Positions 31,564 to 41,302 of a DNA stretch of 64,000 nt are shown here, piece by piece (within the stretch, counting starts at the first letter, position 1; each line of letters begins with the position of its first letter). The notes beneath the pieces were generated by a model, which saw only the letters and a list, made by a program, of their open reading frames with translations, made no database searches and had not been told where the DNA came from. Made by a program: the position numbers and the translations under genes. Source of the stretch: Caballeronia arationis (GTDB taxonomy: Bacteria > Pseudomonadota > Gammaproteobacteria > Burkholderiales > Burkholderiaceae); assembly GCF_001544975.2 (NCBI RefSeq), contig NZ_FCOG02000012.1, positions 79,316-143,315 of the forward strand, in the 5' to 3' direction.

Positions 31564-33468
31564 ATGCTGCGTTCCATCCGGACTTCCATCGCGACGGTCT
31601 CGATCAGCGGCACGCTGGTCGAGAAGCTGAACGCGATCCGCGCGGCAGGTTTCGACGGCGTCGAGATCTTCGAGAACGATCTGCTCTATTTCGACGGCAC
31701 GCCCGCCGACGTGCGCCGCATCTGCAAGGATCTCGGCCTCGCGATCTACCTGTTCCAGCCGTTTCGCGACTTCGAGGGCGTCTCGCCCGAGCGCCTCGCG
31801 CGCAATGTCGAGCGCGCGAAACGCAAGTTCGAACTGATGCACGAACTCGGCACGGACCGCATGCTGGCGTGCAGCAACGTTTCGCCGGAGACGATCGCCG
31901 ACGACGCGCTCATCGCGGACCAGCTCGGCGTGCTCGCGCGCGCGGCCGAAGAGGCGGGCATGATCGTCGGCTATGAAGCGCTCGCGTGGGGCCGGTACGT
32001 CAACTCTTACAAGCACGCGTGGCGGCTCGTCGATGCCGTGAATCATCCGAACCTCGGCCTCGTGCTCGACAGCTTCCACACGCTGTCGATCCGGGATTCC
32101 GTCGACGAAATCGCGTCGATCCCGGGCGAGAAGATCGCGTTCGTGCAGATCGCCGACGCGCCCGTGCTCGCGATGGACGTGCTCGAATGGAGCCGCCATT
32201 ACCGCTGCTTCCCGGGCCAGGGCGCGTTCGACGTCGCGACGTTCACAGCGCGCGTGCTCGAAGCGGGCTATACGGGGCCGCTGTCGCTCGAAATCTTCAA
32301 CGACGGCTTTCGCGCGGCGCCGACCAACGTCACCGCCGCCGACGGGCACCGGTCGCTGCGCTTCCTCGAAGAACAGACGCGCGCGGTCCTCGCGGATAAG
32401 GCGCCCGACATTCTCTTCGATCCGCCCGCGCCGCCCGAGCACATCGGCTTCCAGTTCCTCGAATTCGCCGTCGACGATGCGACACGCACCGAAGTCGCCG
32501 GCTGGCTCGGCAAGCTCGGCTTCCGGCTTGCGGGCCGGCATCGCTCGAAGGATGTCACGCTCTACCGGCACGGCTCCGGCTCGATCGTGCTGAACGCCGA
32601 GATGGATTCGTTCGCGAGCGCCTTCTTCCAGCAGCACGGATTGTCGCTGTGCGCGTCGGCATTTCGCGTCGACGACGCCAAATGCGCATTCGAGCGCGCC
32701 GCCGCCTACGGCTATACGCCGTTTTCGGGGCGCGTCGGCCCGAACGAGCGCGTGTTGCCGGGCGTGCAGGCGCCCGACGGCAGTCTCGAATATTTCGTCG
32801 ACGAAGCGCCCGGCGCGCCGACGCTTTGGGAATCGGATTTCATCCTGACCGACATCGACGGGCCATACGAAGTCGGGCCGCTCGAACGAATCGATCACGT
32901 GTGCCTGTCGCTGCCGGCCGACGCGCTCGACACCTGGGTGCTGTTCTTCCGCACCGCGTTCGGCTTCGAGACCGAGCCGAGCGTGCTCGTGCCCGACCCC
33001 TACGGGCTCGTGCGCAGCCGCGCGGTGCGAAGCCGCGACGGCTCGGTGCGCATCGCGCTGAACGCGTCGGTGGACCGCTACACGGCCGTGGTGGAATCGC
33101 TCGCGACCTATCGCGGCTCCGGCCTGAACCATGTCGCGTTCAGCACGCCCGACATCTTCGATGCGATTCCGCGTCTCGCCACGGACGGCGTCCAGTTCCT
33201 GCGCATCCCGCGCAATTACTACGACGATCTGGCGGCGCGCTATTCGCTGCCCGACGAGCAGATCGACGCGATGCGCGAGCACAACATCCTCTACGACCGC
33301 GACGAGCGCGGCGGCGAGTTCTTCCACGCGTACACGGAGCAACTCGACCAGCGGTTCTTCCTGGAGGTCATTGAGCGGCGCGGCGGCTACGACGGCTACG
33401 GCGCAGCGAACGCGGCGGTGCGGCTCGCGGCGCACGCGCAGTTGCAGAAGGCGCGGCGCGGGGCCTGA
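31564..33468 (+). CDS. quiC: 3-dehydroshikimate dehydratase (QuiC1-type fusion)
   Basis: A 634-residue two-domain enzyme converting 3-dehydroshikimate to protocatechuate, the step that feeds quinate and shikimate into the beta-ketoadipate pathway. Residues 1-290 form a sugar-isomerase-like TIM barrel. Likely metal ligands are Glu138 (GYEAL), Asp169 (VLDSFH), Gln195 (FVQIAD) and Glu243 (LSLEIF), all conserved in QuiC1. Residues 300-634 form an HPPD-like vicinal-oxygen-chelate fold with duplicated halves (HIGFQFLEFAV, RIDHVCLSLP, LNHVAFSTPD). Length matches Pseudomonas QuiC1 (about 635). The start has AAGGAGG upstream. A TetR regulator precedes it. Confidence 0.93.
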   Translation: MLRSIRTSIATVSISGTLVEKLNAIRAAGFDGVEIFENDLLYFDGTPADVRRICKDLGLAIYLFQPFRDFEGVSPERLARNVERAKRKFELMHELGTDRMLACSNVSPETIADDALIADQLGVLARAAEEAGMIVGYEALAWGRYVNSYKHAWRLVDAVNHPNLGLVLDSFHTLSIRDSVDEIASIPGEKIAFVQIADAPVLAMDVLEWSRHYRCFPGQGAFDVATFTARVLEAGYTGPLSLEIFNDGFRAAPTNVTAADGHRSLRFLEEQTRAVLADKAPDILFDPPAPPEHIGFQFLEFAVDDATRTEVAGWLGKLGFRLAGRHRSKDVTLYRHGSGSIVLNAEMDSFASAFFQQHGLSLCASAFRVDDAKCAFERAAAYGYTPFSGRVGPNERVLPGVQAPDGSLEYFVDEAPGAPTLWESDFILTDIDGPYEVGPLERIDHVCLSLPADALDTWVLFFRTAFGFETEPSVLVPDPYGLVRSRAVRSRDGSVRIALNASVDRYTAVVESLATYRGSGLNHVAFSTPDIFDAIPRLATDGVQFLRIPRNYYDDLAARYSLPDEQIDAMREHNILYDRDERGGEFFHAYTEQLDQRFFLEVIERRGGYDGYGAANAAVRLAAHAQLQKARRGA

Positions 33469-33546
33469 GGTCTTTGAAGGGCCGGTTCCGGCTGCGGCCT
33501 TCTGACCTATGATGAAGCATGGCTGCAATCGGACGAGGAGGGCGCC

Positions 33547-33711
33547 ATGCATGACTTCTCCAACCTGCTGGTCGGGCTCGCAGCGCTGCTGGCCGTGGCG
33601 ATCGTTGCATTTGCCCACGACTGGCGCGAAGAACATCGCCAGCGCATGCTGATGCGGCCCGCGACTCACCGTCATTCCATGCGCGACTGGTGGATGCGGC
33701 ACCGGCACTAG
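33547..33711 (+). CDS. Small one-helix membrane protein
   Basis: A 54-residue frame from ATG 33547 with a strong GAGGAGGG ribosome-binding site. One helix (NLLVGLAALLAVAIVAFAH) is followed by a basic His/Arg/Trp-rich tail (THRHSMRDWWMRHRH). The hydrophobic helix, clean ribosome-binding site and short basic tail support a real membrane microprotein. Function unknown. Confidence 0.6.
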   Translation: MHDFSNLLVGLAALLAVAIVAFAHDWREEHRQRMLMRPATHRHSMRDWWMRHRH

Positions 33712-33754
33712 AGCGCGTCGGGCTTTCGAAGGCGCTCCGGCCGTTCGATCGTGC

Positions 33755-34099
33755 TCACGCGCTGCGCGGCTTCCTGGCGCGGCCGGCGTCGGCGATCGCG
33801 GCGGCCGCCTCGGCGGCATTCGCCGCGCGCAGCCGTTCTTCTTCCCGTTTACGCTCGGCGGTCTCGAAGGCGTCGATCCGCATGTAGAGCCGATGGACCG
33901 TCTGGATCTGCGTATGCGAAAGGTGCGACGCCCGCGTGATTTCCGCCAGCCGTTCGCGCCAGTACCGCGGCGGCAGGATGGGACCGCCGAAATCGCATTC
34001 GAGCGAGCGCTGCAGCACCAGTTCGAGGTGCGCGAGGTCCTGGTCTGCCAACAGCGCCGAAAACGCGCCTTGAGGCTTGGTATCGGGGTGGTCCATCAC
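33755..34099 (-). CDS. Conserved hypothetical protein
   Basis: A 114-residue soluble protein. The first 60 residues look folded (ALLADQDLAHLELVLQRSLE, FGGPILPPRYWRERL). The rest forms a long amphipathic helix rich in Arg, Glu and Ala (ERKREEERLRAANAAEAAAA), probably a coiled coil. Two ATG codons (34099, 34096) are possible. No family is recognised. Confidence 0.6.
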   Translation of the reverse strand: MMDHPDTKPQGAFSALLADQDLAHLELVLQRSLECDFGGPILPPRYWRERLAEITRASHLSHTQIQTVHRLYMRIDAFETAERKREEERLRAANAAEAAAAIADAGRARKPRSA

Positions 34100-34304
34100 T
34101 GACTATCGGCGGCGATGGAGCGCGCTTGATAGGTACTTTCCCTTAAGCCGATTGTTTTCTCGCGCCTGATGGCTCGTGGCGGTGTTTGTTATACTCTGCC
34201 CTCGCTGGCGACGCCCCGTCGGAGCCAGCGCCGGCGCTTCATTTAGGAAGAAGCATCGAGCCGGATGCGTACATTGATCCCGCGCCGCTCGCGCGACCGG
34301 ATCG

Positions 34305-34379
34305 CTCCCCGTAGTTCAATGGATAGAACGAGTGCCTCCTAAGCGCTAGATGCAGGTTCGATTCCTGCCGGGGGGACCA
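34305..34379 (+). tRNA. tRNA-Arg (anticodon CCT)
   Basis: A complete cloverleaf. The acceptor is CTCCCCG / CGGGGGG, the D-arm is GTTCAATGGATAGAAC, and the anticodon stem AGTGC / GCGCT has loop CTCCTAA (anticodon CCT at 34338-34340). The T-arm is GCAGGTTCGATTCCTGC, and the encoded end is ACCA. It reads AGG codons. A possible -10 (TATACT, 34190-34195) lies about 110 bases upstream. tRNA genes are frequent integration sites, but I see no integrase or att repeat here. Confidence 0.93.
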
Positions 34380-34517
34380 GCATATTCTTTCGCCTCGTCC
34401 CGCAGATCATCATCATCATCCCTCCCTCAACGCGCGCGTTGCACGCACGCCTCCCCGCACCCCCGCCGGTCATGCGACACTCCGCCCGTCGCCCTTCGAT
34501 CCGTCCGTGAATCGCCC

Positions 34518-35318
34518 ATGACCGAAATCGAATCCGCCGCGCTCGTTTTCGTCCTGCTTCTCGCCAGCACCGGCCTCGGTGCCATCGTCCGGCCGCTCCT
34601 GCCCGAAGAGCACAAGGCACAGGAGACGGTGCAACTCGTGCAGCTCGTCGTCGGCATGCTGGTGACGTTCGCGGCGCTTGTGCTCGGCCTTCTGACGGCA
34701 TCGGCGAAAACCGTCTTCGATACGACCAACAACGACATCCGCACCTACGCCTCCTCGCTGATCCAGCTCGATGCGGCGCTGCGCGAATACGGCCCCGACG
34801 CCGACGGCGCCCGCACGTTGCTGCGCAACTACACAGCCGCTGCGATCGCGAGCACCTGGCCCAAGGAGCCGTCGCCGCCGGGCGATTATCCGAAAGTCGC
34901 CAGCAACGAACGGCCAACGGACAATCTCGACAACCCCAAACTCGGCGCGTTGCTCGAACGCGGCCAGTTGCTCGCGCGCCAGCTCGAGCCGCGCGACTCG
35001 TTTCACGTCAAGCTCGCCGCCGAGAATCTCGCGCGCTTCGAGCACCTGATCGCGCAGCGCTGGAAGCTGATCGAAGAGGCGCACGGTTCGATCTCGTATC
35101 CGTTCGACCGGATCCTGGTCGGCTGGCTGATGATCATCTTTTTGTGTTTCGGGCTGATCGCGCCGCGCAACGCGCTTTCGCTCGTGACGATCACGCTCGG
35201 CGCGCTGTCGATCGCGCTCGCCGTGCTCGTGATCTTCGACCTCGACACGCCGTTCTCCGGCCCGATCATGATCGCGAGCCAGCCGATGCGCGAAGCCCTC
35301 GCGTACCTGAGCCGCTAG
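34518..35318 (+). CDS. DUF4239-like (bestrophin-like) membrane protein
   Basis: A 266-residue protein with four helices: two near the N-terminus (ALVFVLLLASTGLGAIV; VQLVVGMLVTFAALVLGLL) and two near the C-terminus (ILVGWLMIIFLCFGLI; LVTITLGALSIALAVLVIF). A soluble helical domain lies between them (DIRTYASSLIQLDAALREYG). This layout is typical of DUF4239 proteins, distantly related to bestrophins. Function unproven. The start at 34518 lacks a clear ribosome-binding site. Confidence 0.72.
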   Translation: MTEIESAALVFVLLLASTGLGAIVRPLLPEEHKAQETVQLVQLVVGMLVTFAALVLGLLTASAKTVFDTTNNDIRTYASSLIQLDAALREYGPDADGARTLLRNYTAAAIASTWPKEPSPPGDYPKVASNERPTDNLDNPKLGALLERGQLLARQLEPRDSFHVKLAAENLARFEHLIAQRWKLIEEAHGSISYPFDRILVGWLMIIFLCFGLIAPRNALSLVTITLGALSIALAVLVIFDLDTPFSGPIMIASQPMREALAYLSR

Positions 35319-35328
35319 GCGCGCAGCG

Positions 35329-36072
35329 ATGTCGCCGATGCCGTACTCCGACCCGCGCCTCGTCGCGCTTTACGACGCGCTCAATCCCGCCGGCCCCGAC
35401 ACGGCGTTCTACCTGCAGCTCGCGCAAGGCGCGACGCGCATCGCGGATCTCGGCTGCGGGACCGGGCTCCTCGCATGCGCGCTCGCGGAGCAGGGACACC
35501 GCGTGACGGGGATCGATCCGTCGTCCGAGATGCTGCGGGTCGCGCGCGAGCGTTCGCACGGCGACGAGGTGACGTGGATCGAAGGCGATGCAGGGGCGCT
35601 CGCTTTCGCGGGCCCGATGGATCTCGTGCTTATGACGGGCCACGTCGCCCAGGTTTTTCTCGACGATGACGCGTTCCTGAAGACGCTCTGCGCAGCACGC
35701 TACGCGTTGCGCAACGGCGGCCGGATCGCGTTCGACAGCCGTAATCCTGCGGCGCGGGCCTGGGAGGGATGGACGAAGGCGGAATCGTTGCGACGCGTCG
35801 AAGTGGCGGGCGTCGGTCGCGTGGAGGTGTGGCACGAGCGCAGCGAAGCGCCCGCCCCGCGGTCAAGCGGCCGTCTGCGCTTCGACACGCACTATCGGTT
35901 CGAATCGACGGGGGAGACGCTGGTCGCGGCGAGCGAACTGCGCTTTCGCGGCCAGGACGAACTCGCGGACCTGCTGACGAAGGCCGGCTTCGGTCCGGTT
36001 CAATGGTACGGGGACTGGGACCGCTCGGGAGTCGGCGCTGCAAACTGCGAACTGATCGCGGTGGCCCGCTGA
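35329..36072 (+). CDS. Class I SAM-dependent methyltransferase
   Basis: A 247-residue cytoplasmic enzyme with the Rossmann-fold SAM site: motif I IADLGCGTGLLACAL (residues 38-52), the acidic GIDPSSEML strand (ribose contact), EGDAGALAFAGPMD and a later RYALRNGGRIAFDSRNP segment. The substrate cannot be predicted. The start 10 bases after the preceding gene suggests coupling with the DUF4239 protein. An alternative start at the internal MPYSDPR is possible. Confidence 0.85.
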   Translation: MSPMPYSDPRLVALYDALNPAGPDTAFYLQLAQGATRIADLGCGTGLLACALAEQGHRVTGIDPSSEMLRVARERSHGDEVTWIEGDAGALAFAGPMDLVLMTGHVAQVFLDDDAFLKTLCAARYALRNGGRIAFDSRNPAARAWEGWTKAESLRRVEVAGVGRVEVWHERSEAPAPRSSGRLRFDTHYRFESTGETLVAASELRFRGQDELADLLTKAGFGPVQWYGDWDRSGVGAANCELIAVAR

Positions 36073-36099
36073 GCGCGCCCGCCGGCGCTTAAAAGCAAA

Positions 36100-36282
36100 T
36101 CAGAACTCGACGGCCGCGAAATCTTCCTTGCCCACATCGCAGAGCGGGCAGCGCCAGCTGGCGGGGATATCGGCGAAGCGCGTGCCCGGCGCGATGCCTT
36201 CGTCTGGCAGGCCGTCTTCTTCGTTGTAGATCCAGCCGCAAATCAGGCAGACCCAGCTTTTGTATTCCAGAACTTCACTCAC
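36100..36282 (-). CDS. Rubredoxin
   Basis: A 60-residue protein with two Cys knuckles, CLICGWIYNEEDG and CPLCDVGKEDF, that bind one Fe. Conserved aromatic residues (Trp, Tyr, Phe) are in place. Rubredoxin transfers electrons, for example to alkane hydroxylase or oxygen-reducing enzymes; no such partner is adjacent. The length matches the classical single-domain type. Confidence 0.92.
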   Translation of the reverse strand: MSEVLEYKSWVCLICGWIYNEEDGLPDEGIAPGTRFADIPASWRCPLCDVGKEDFAAVEF

Positions 36283-36538
36283 GACAGACTCTTTTGTTTC
36301 GTTTTACGGATTGCAACAGGCGCCTCGACGGCGCCGCGAAAAATGCAGCCAGCCGGCATCTTACCGGAATCGTGAAAATGCTTCCCCGAATGGCTTCCGC
36401 GCCCCGTACATCCGGCGTTCGACCCAATTTTCCCGATTGCAAGCCCGGTGTATGCTCGGCCAGGCGGCGTTGCGATGCGCGCGTTGCGGCCGGCCGGCGA
36501 AAGGCGCGCTTCGGCCGCTTTCTTCCAAGGAGAAAACG

Positions 36539-36940
36539 ATGTTGAAAAAGATTGTGGGGACGGTGCTGTCGGCGAGCTTTTTCGTTGCGCAGGCGCAGGC
36601 GCAGACGCCCGCGCGCGTCTATTTCATCGAGCCGAAGGACGGCGCGACCGTGTCGAGCCCGGTGCACGTGAAATTTGGCGTCGAAGGCATGAAGGTCGCG
36701 CCGGCCGGCACGATGGGCGACAACTCCGGCCACCACCATCTGCTGATCGACGGGGGGCCGGTGCAAAAGGGCCTCGTGATCCCCGCCGACGACAAGTCGA
36801 TCCATTTCGGCAAGGGCCAGACCGAAACCGACGTGAAGCTGCCGCCCGGCGACCACACGCTGACGATGCAGTTCGCCGACGGCGCGCATCGTTCCTACGG
36901 CCCGGAAATGAGCCAGACCATCAAGGTGCACGTGAAGTAG
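36539..36940 (+). CDS. DUF4399 exported protein
   Basis: A 133-residue exported protein: a signal peptide (MLKKIVGTVLSASFFVAQAQ) and then one beta-sandwich domain with the DUF4399 features VYFIEPKDGATVSSPVHVKF, the GHHHLLID segment and LPPGDHTLTMQFADGAH. The His cluster could bind metal. AAGGAG lies upstream. Function unknown. It is followed by a bidirectional-looking terminator. Confidence 0.85.
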   Translation: MLKKIVGTVLSASFFVAQAQAQTPARVYFIEPKDGATVSSPVHVKFGVEGMKVAPAGTMGDNSGHHHLLIDGGPVQKGLVIPADDKSIHFGKGQTETDVKLPPGDHTLTMQFADGAHRSYGPEMSQTIKVHVK

Positions 36941-36963
36941 CGCTTGCCTGCGCGCGTATCTCG

Positions 36964-36988
36964 AAAACGCGGCTTTCGCCGCGTTTTT
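36964..36988. terminator. Intrinsic terminator after DUF4399 gene
   Basis: A perfect 10-bp stem (AAAACGCGGC / GCCGCGTTTT) with a TTTC loop and a T run. Confidence 0.9.
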
Positions 36989-37097
36989 CATTTCTCGCGA
37001 CGCCGGTGGCTCGTCCGAATGGCCGATGCCACGGGCCGCGGCGGGCAACACCGGTACAATGGCCGCTTCCTGTTTCTGCACTTTTCCGGCTGCCCTC

Positions 37098-39032
37098 ATG
37101 TCGCTTTATTCCATCTCGGACGCGCAACTCGCGTTCGGCCACGTCGCGCTGCTCGATCACGCGGATTTCTCGCTCGAAGCGGGAGAGCGCGTCGGACTGA
37201 TCGGGCGCAACGGCGCGGGCAAGTCCTCGCTCCTGAAGATCGTCGCCGGCCTCACGAAACCTGACGACGGCCTCGTCACGCGCCAGAGCGAACTCAGCAC
37301 GGTCTACGTCCCGCAGGAGCCCGAATTCGAACTGGACGCGCCGGTGTTCGACGTCGTCGCGTCCGGCCTTACCGATGCGCGCGCGCACCTCGACGATTAC
37401 GACGAAGTCGTGCACAAGCTCGCCGACACGCCCGAAGGCGCCGAACACGATGCGCTGCTCGCGCGCATGAACGCGCTGCAGTCGTCGCTGGACCTGCACG
37501 ACGCCTGGAACTGGCGCACGCGCGTCGCGACGACGCTCGCTCAGATCGGCCTTGACGGCGACGCGCGCGTCGGCGCGCTTTCGGGCGGCATGAAAAAGCG
37601 CGTCGCGCTGGCCCGGGCGCTCGTGGTCCAGCCAGACGTGCTGCTGCTCGACGAACCGACCAACCATCTCGACTTCGACGGCATCCGCTGGCTCGAAGAC
37701 CTGCTCGTGACGCTGCGCACGGGCCTGCTCTTCATCACCCACGACCGCGCGTTTCTGGACCGGGTGGCGACGCGCATCGTCGAACTGGATCGCGGGCGGC
37801 TGCTTTCGTATCCGGGCAACTTCAGCGCGTACCAGACGAGAAAGGCGCAACAGCTCGAAGTCGAGCAGGTGGAAGCCGCGAAGTTCGACAAGCTGCTCGC
37901 GCAGGAAGAAGTGTGGATTCGCAAGGGCGTGGAGGCGCGGCGCACGCGTAGCGTCGGGCGCATCGCGCGGCTCGTCGAGATGCGTCAGGAGCGCGCCGAG
38001 CGCCGCAACGTGCAGGGCAACGTCAGACTCGATGTCGGGCAGGGCGAGAAGTCGGGCAAGATCGTCGCGGAGCTGACGGACGTGACGAAGCGCTACGGCG
38101 AACGCACGATCGTCGACAATTTCACTGCCACCGTGATGCGCGGCGACAAGATCGGTCTCGTCGGCCCGAACGGCGCGGGCAAGACGACGCTGCTCAAACT
38201 GATCCTCGGCGAAATCCAGCCCGATGGCGGCCGCGTGCGCACCGGCACGAACCTGCAGGTCGCGTATTTCGACCAGATGCGCGCGCAGCTCGACCTCGAC
38301 AAGACGCTCGCGGACACCATCAGCCCGGGCAGCGAATGGGTCGAAGTGAACGGCGTGAAAAAGCACGTGATGAGCTATCTCGGCGACTTCCTGTTCGCGC
38401 CCGAGCGCGCGCGCTCGCCGGTGCAGTCGCTCTCGGGCGGCGAGCGCAATCGCCTCCTGCTCGCGCGGCTGTTCGCGCGGCCGGCGAACGTGCTCGTGCT
38501 CGACGAACCGACCAATGACCTCGACATCCCCACGCTCGAACTGCTCGAAGAACTGCTGACCGATTACGATGGCACCGTGCTGCTCGTGAGCCACGACCGC
38601 GCGTTTCTGGATAACGTCGTGACTTCCGTGTTCGCGTCGGAAGGCGGCGGGAAATGGCGCGAGTACGTCGGCGGCTTTTCCGACTGGCAGATTCAGCGCG
38701 AACGTTCGGAACAGATTGCGCAGGACGCTGCGCGCCAGAACGCCAGGGACACGCCGAAGGAAGACGCGCCGAAGGAAAGCGCGGCGGGCCGCAACGCGCA
38801 GCGCACGGTGAAGCTGTCGTTCAAGGAGCAGCGCGAACTGGATGCGCTGCCGGAGAAGATCGCCGCGCTGGAAGCGGAGCAGAAGGCGATCGGCGCGCAA
38901 CTCGAGGACGGTTCGATCTTCGCGAAGGACGCGAAGGAAGGCGCTCGGCTGAGCGAACGGCACGCGGCCATCGACGAGGAACTGCTCGTCGCGCTCGAAC
39001 GCTGGGAAGAACTCGAAGCGAAGCGCAAATAA
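37098..39032 (+). CDS. uup: ABC-F ATPase, Uup type
   Basis: A 644-residue soluble protein with two ATP-binding domains and no membrane domain. The first has Walker A GRNGAGKSS, signature LSGGMKKRVALARAL and Walker B LLLDEPTNHLD. The second has GPNGAGKTT, LSGGERNRLLLAR and LVLDEPTNDLD. The C-terminal domain beyond residue 540 is a charged coiled coil (KLSFKEQRELDALPEKIAAL), the feature that separates Uup from EttA. Uup-type proteins act on ribosomes or branched DNA and affect precise transposon excision and RecA-independent repair. It is a single-gene unit upstream of parE. Confidence 0.88.
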   Translation: MSLYSISDAQLAFGHVALLDHADFSLEAGERVGLIGRNGAGKSSLLKIVAGLTKPDDGLVTRQSELSTVYVPQEPEFELDAPVFDVVASGLTDARAHLDDYDEVVHKLADTPEGAEHDALLARMNALQSSLDLHDAWNWRTRVATTLAQIGLDGDARVGALSGGMKKRVALARALVVQPDVLLLDEPTNHLDFDGIRWLEDLLVTLRTGLLFITHDRAFLDRVATRIVELDRGRLLSYPGNFSAYQTRKAQQLEVEQVEAAKFDKLLAQEEVWIRKGVEARRTRSVGRIARLVEMRQERAERRNVQGNVRLDVGQGEKSGKIVAELTDVTKRYGERTIVDNFTATVMRGDKIGLVGPNGAGKTTLLKLILGEIQPDGGRVRTGTNLQVAYFDQMRAQLDLDKTLADTISPGSEWVEVNGVKKHVMSYLGDFLFAPERARSPVQSLSGGERNRLLLARLFARPANVLVLDEPTNDLDIPTLELLEELLTDYDGTVLLVSHDRAFLDNVVTSVFASEGGGKWREYVGGFSDWQIQRERSEQIAQDAARQNARDTPKEDAPKESAAGRNAQRTVKLSFKEQRELDALPEKIAALEAEQKAIGAQLEDGSIFAKDAKEGARLSERHAAIDEELLVALERWEELEAKRK

Positions 39033-39257
39033 GACCGCCGTCACCGGGCCGTCATTGCCCGTTATATCGAAAACAGTAAAATACGTCGCGTTTTCCGGAT
39101 GCCAGCGTTTGACGGGCACCGCATTGCAGCTATTCTCCAAGCAGCCCGGCGCGTTCGGCCGGGCTTGCCCGATGTGTTCACGCATTCGCCGGTGCCCCGG
39201 CCGCCTTTCGCGCAGCAACGCCGGAAGGACCACCGGACACCGGACCAACGTTCAGTC

Positions 39258-41255
39258 ATGTCCACGAAAAAACCCGACAGCGGCAAAAGCAGCGGATACA
39301 GCGAAGCATCGATCAAGGTGCTGAAGGGCCTCGAGCCGGTCAAGCAGCGGCCCGGCATGTACACGCGTACCGAAAACCCGCTGCACATCATTCAGGAAGT
39401 CATCGACAACGCCTCCGACGAAGCGCTCGGCGGCTACGGCAAGCAGATCACGGTCACGCTGCACACCGACAACTCGATCTCCGTCGAGGACGACGGCCGC
39501 GGCATTCCGTTCGGCCTGCATCCGGAAGAAGGCGCGCCGGTCGTGGAAATCGTGTTCACGCGCCTGCACGCGGGCGGCAAGTTCGACAAGGCCGCCGGCG
39601 GCGCCTATACGTTCTCGGGCGGCCTGCACGGCGTGGGCGTCTCGGTGACGAACGCGCTGTCGACGCGGCTCGACGTCACCGTCTGGCGCGACGGCAAGGT
39701 CGCCGAAATCGGCTTCTCGAACGGCGACGTCATTGCGCCGCTCACGACGCGTCCCGCTGAGCGCGGCGCGAAGAAAACCGGCACGCGCGTGCATGCGTGG
39801 GCCAACCCGAAATACTTCGATTCGCCCAATCTGCCGCTCGGCGAACTGCAGCGGCTGTTGCGCTCGAAGGCGGTGCTGCTGCCGGGCGTCGAAGTGGTGC
39901 TCGTCATCGAGAAGACCGGCGAGCGGCAGGTCTGGAGATACGAAGACGGCCTGCGCGGCTATCTGCTCGAAGGCATGGGCGGCAGCGACCTGCTGATTCC
40001 GCTCTTCGAAGGCGAACGCTATGCGGAAAGCTCGCGCTCCAACGAGGAGACCTTCGCGGAAGGCGAAGGCGCGTCGTGGGTCGTCGCGTGGAGCGAGGAA
40101 GGGACGCTGTTACGCGAATCCTATGTCAACCTGATTCCGACGCCCGCCGGCGGCACCCATGAATCCGGCCTGCGCGACGGTCTCTTTCAGGCGGTGAAGA
40201 GCTTCGTCGAACTGCACAACCTGCAGCCGAAGGGCGTCAAACTGCTCGCCGAGGACGTGTTCGCGCGCGTGTCGTTCGTGCTGTCGGCGAAAGTGCTCGA
40301 TCCGCAGTTTCAAGGACAGATCAAGGAACGCCTGAATAGCCGCGACGCAGTGAAGCTCGTGTCGTCGTTCACGCGGCCCGGGCTTGAGCTGTGGCTGAAC
40401 CAGCACGTGGAGTACGGCAAGAAGCTCGCCGAACTCGTGATCCGCCAGGCGCAGGCGCGCACGCGCGCGGGGCAGAAGGTCGAGAAGCGCAAGAGTTCGG
40501 GCGTGGCCGTGCTGCCGGGCAAGCTGACTGATTGCGAATCGACCGATATCGCGCGCAACGAGCTTTTTCTCGTCGAGGGCGATTCGGCGGGCGGCTCAGC
40601 AAAGATGGGCCGCGACAAGGAGTTCCAGGCGATCCTCCCCCTGCGCGGCAAGGTGCTGAATACGTGGGAAACCGAGCGCGACCGGCTCTTCGCGAACAAC
40701 GAAGTGCATGACATCGCGGTGGCGATCGGCGTCGATCCGCACAGCCCGGACGACCAGATCGATCTCTCGAACCTGCGCTACGGCAAGATCTGCATCCTGT
40801 CGGACGCGGACGTCGACGGCGCGCACATCCAGGTTCTGCTGCTCACGCTGTTCTTCAAGCACTTCCCGCAACTGATCGAGCGCGGGCATGTTTGCGTGGC
40901 GCGTCCGCCGCTCTTTCGCGTCGATGCGCCCGCGCGTGGCAAGAAGCCCGCGCAGAAGCTCTACGCGCTCGACGAAGGCGAACTCGAAGCGATCCTCGAC
41001 AAGCTGAGGAAAGACGGCGTGCGCGAGACGCAATGGACGATCAGCCGCTTCAAGGGTCTGGGCGAAATGAGCGCGGAACAGCTCTGGGACACGACGATGA
41101 ACCCGGACACGCGCCGCCTGTTGCCGGTCGGTCTCGGCGATCTTGGCTTCGACCTGACGGTCACGCGCATGACGATGCTGATGGGCAAGGGCGAAGCGGC
41201 GTCGCGGCGCAGCTGGCTCGAAGAGAAGGGCAACGAGGTCGAAGCGGACATTTGA
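39258..41255 (+). CDS. parE: DNA topoisomerase IV subunit B
   Basis: A 665-residue ATPase subunit of topoisomerase IV, which decatenates daughter chromosomes. The GHKL ATP site includes DNASDEAL, EDDGRGIPFG and the GGLHGVGVSVTNALS lid. The TOPRIM metal residues are in EGDSAGGSA and SDADVDGAHI, and the ParE-type ending is EGKG-like (GEAASRRSWLEEKG). The start at 39258 is taken over the upstream frame (39099), which is not conserved-looking. A -10-like TAAAAT is at 39077-39082. parC follows 47 bases later, so the A2B2 enzyme is made from one operon. Length favours ParE over GyrB. Confidence 0.95.
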   Translation: MSTKKPDSGKSSGYSEASIKVLKGLEPVKQRPGMYTRTENPLHIIQEVIDNASDEALGGYGKQITVTLHTDNSISVEDDGRGIPFGLHPEEGAPVVEIVFTRLHAGGKFDKAAGGAYTFSGGLHGVGVSVTNALSTRLDVTVWRDGKVAEIGFSNGDVIAPLTTRPAERGAKKTGTRVHAWANPKYFDSPNLPLGELQRLLRSKAVLLPGVEVVLVIEKTGERQVWRYEDGLRGYLLEGMGGSDLLIPLFEGERYAESSRSNEETFAEGEGASWVVAWSEEGTLLRESYVNLIPTPAGGTHESGLRDGLFQAVKSFVELHNLQPKGVKLLAEDVFARVSFVLSAKVLDPQFQGQIKERLNSRDAVKLVSSFTRPGLELWLNQHVEYGKKLAELVIRQAQARTRAGQKVEKRKSSGVAVLPGKLTDCESTDIARNELFLVEGDSAGGSAKMGRDKEFQAILPLRGKVLNTWETERDRLFANNEVHDIAVAIGVDPHSPDDQIDLSNLRYGKICILSDADVDGAHIQVLLLTLFFKHFPQLIERGHVCVARPPLFRVDAPARGKKPAQKLYALDEGELEAILDKLRKDGVRETQWTISRFKGLGEMSAEQLWDTTMNPDTRRLLPVGLGDLGFDLTVTRMTMLMGKGEAASRRSWLEEKGNEVEADI

Positions 41256-41302
41256 GCCAGTTCCTTCGCTCATAGAACCCAACGCAAAATCACGGAAATT
41301 CG

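Noticed and set aside
31411..33819. 802-codon frame on the minus strand opposite quiC
   Set aside because: Arg/Val/Glu/Asp-rich shadow of the GC-biased coding strand; no start signal or domain, while quiC on the plus strand is fully motif-supported. Similar shadows opposite parC, uup, htpG, the GGDEF-EAL gene, the dCache cyclase and the fused permease were dropped for the same reason.
34305..34379. tRNA-Arg as an integration site of a mobile element
   Set aside because: No integrase, direct repeat of the tRNA 3' end or composition change was visible next to it.
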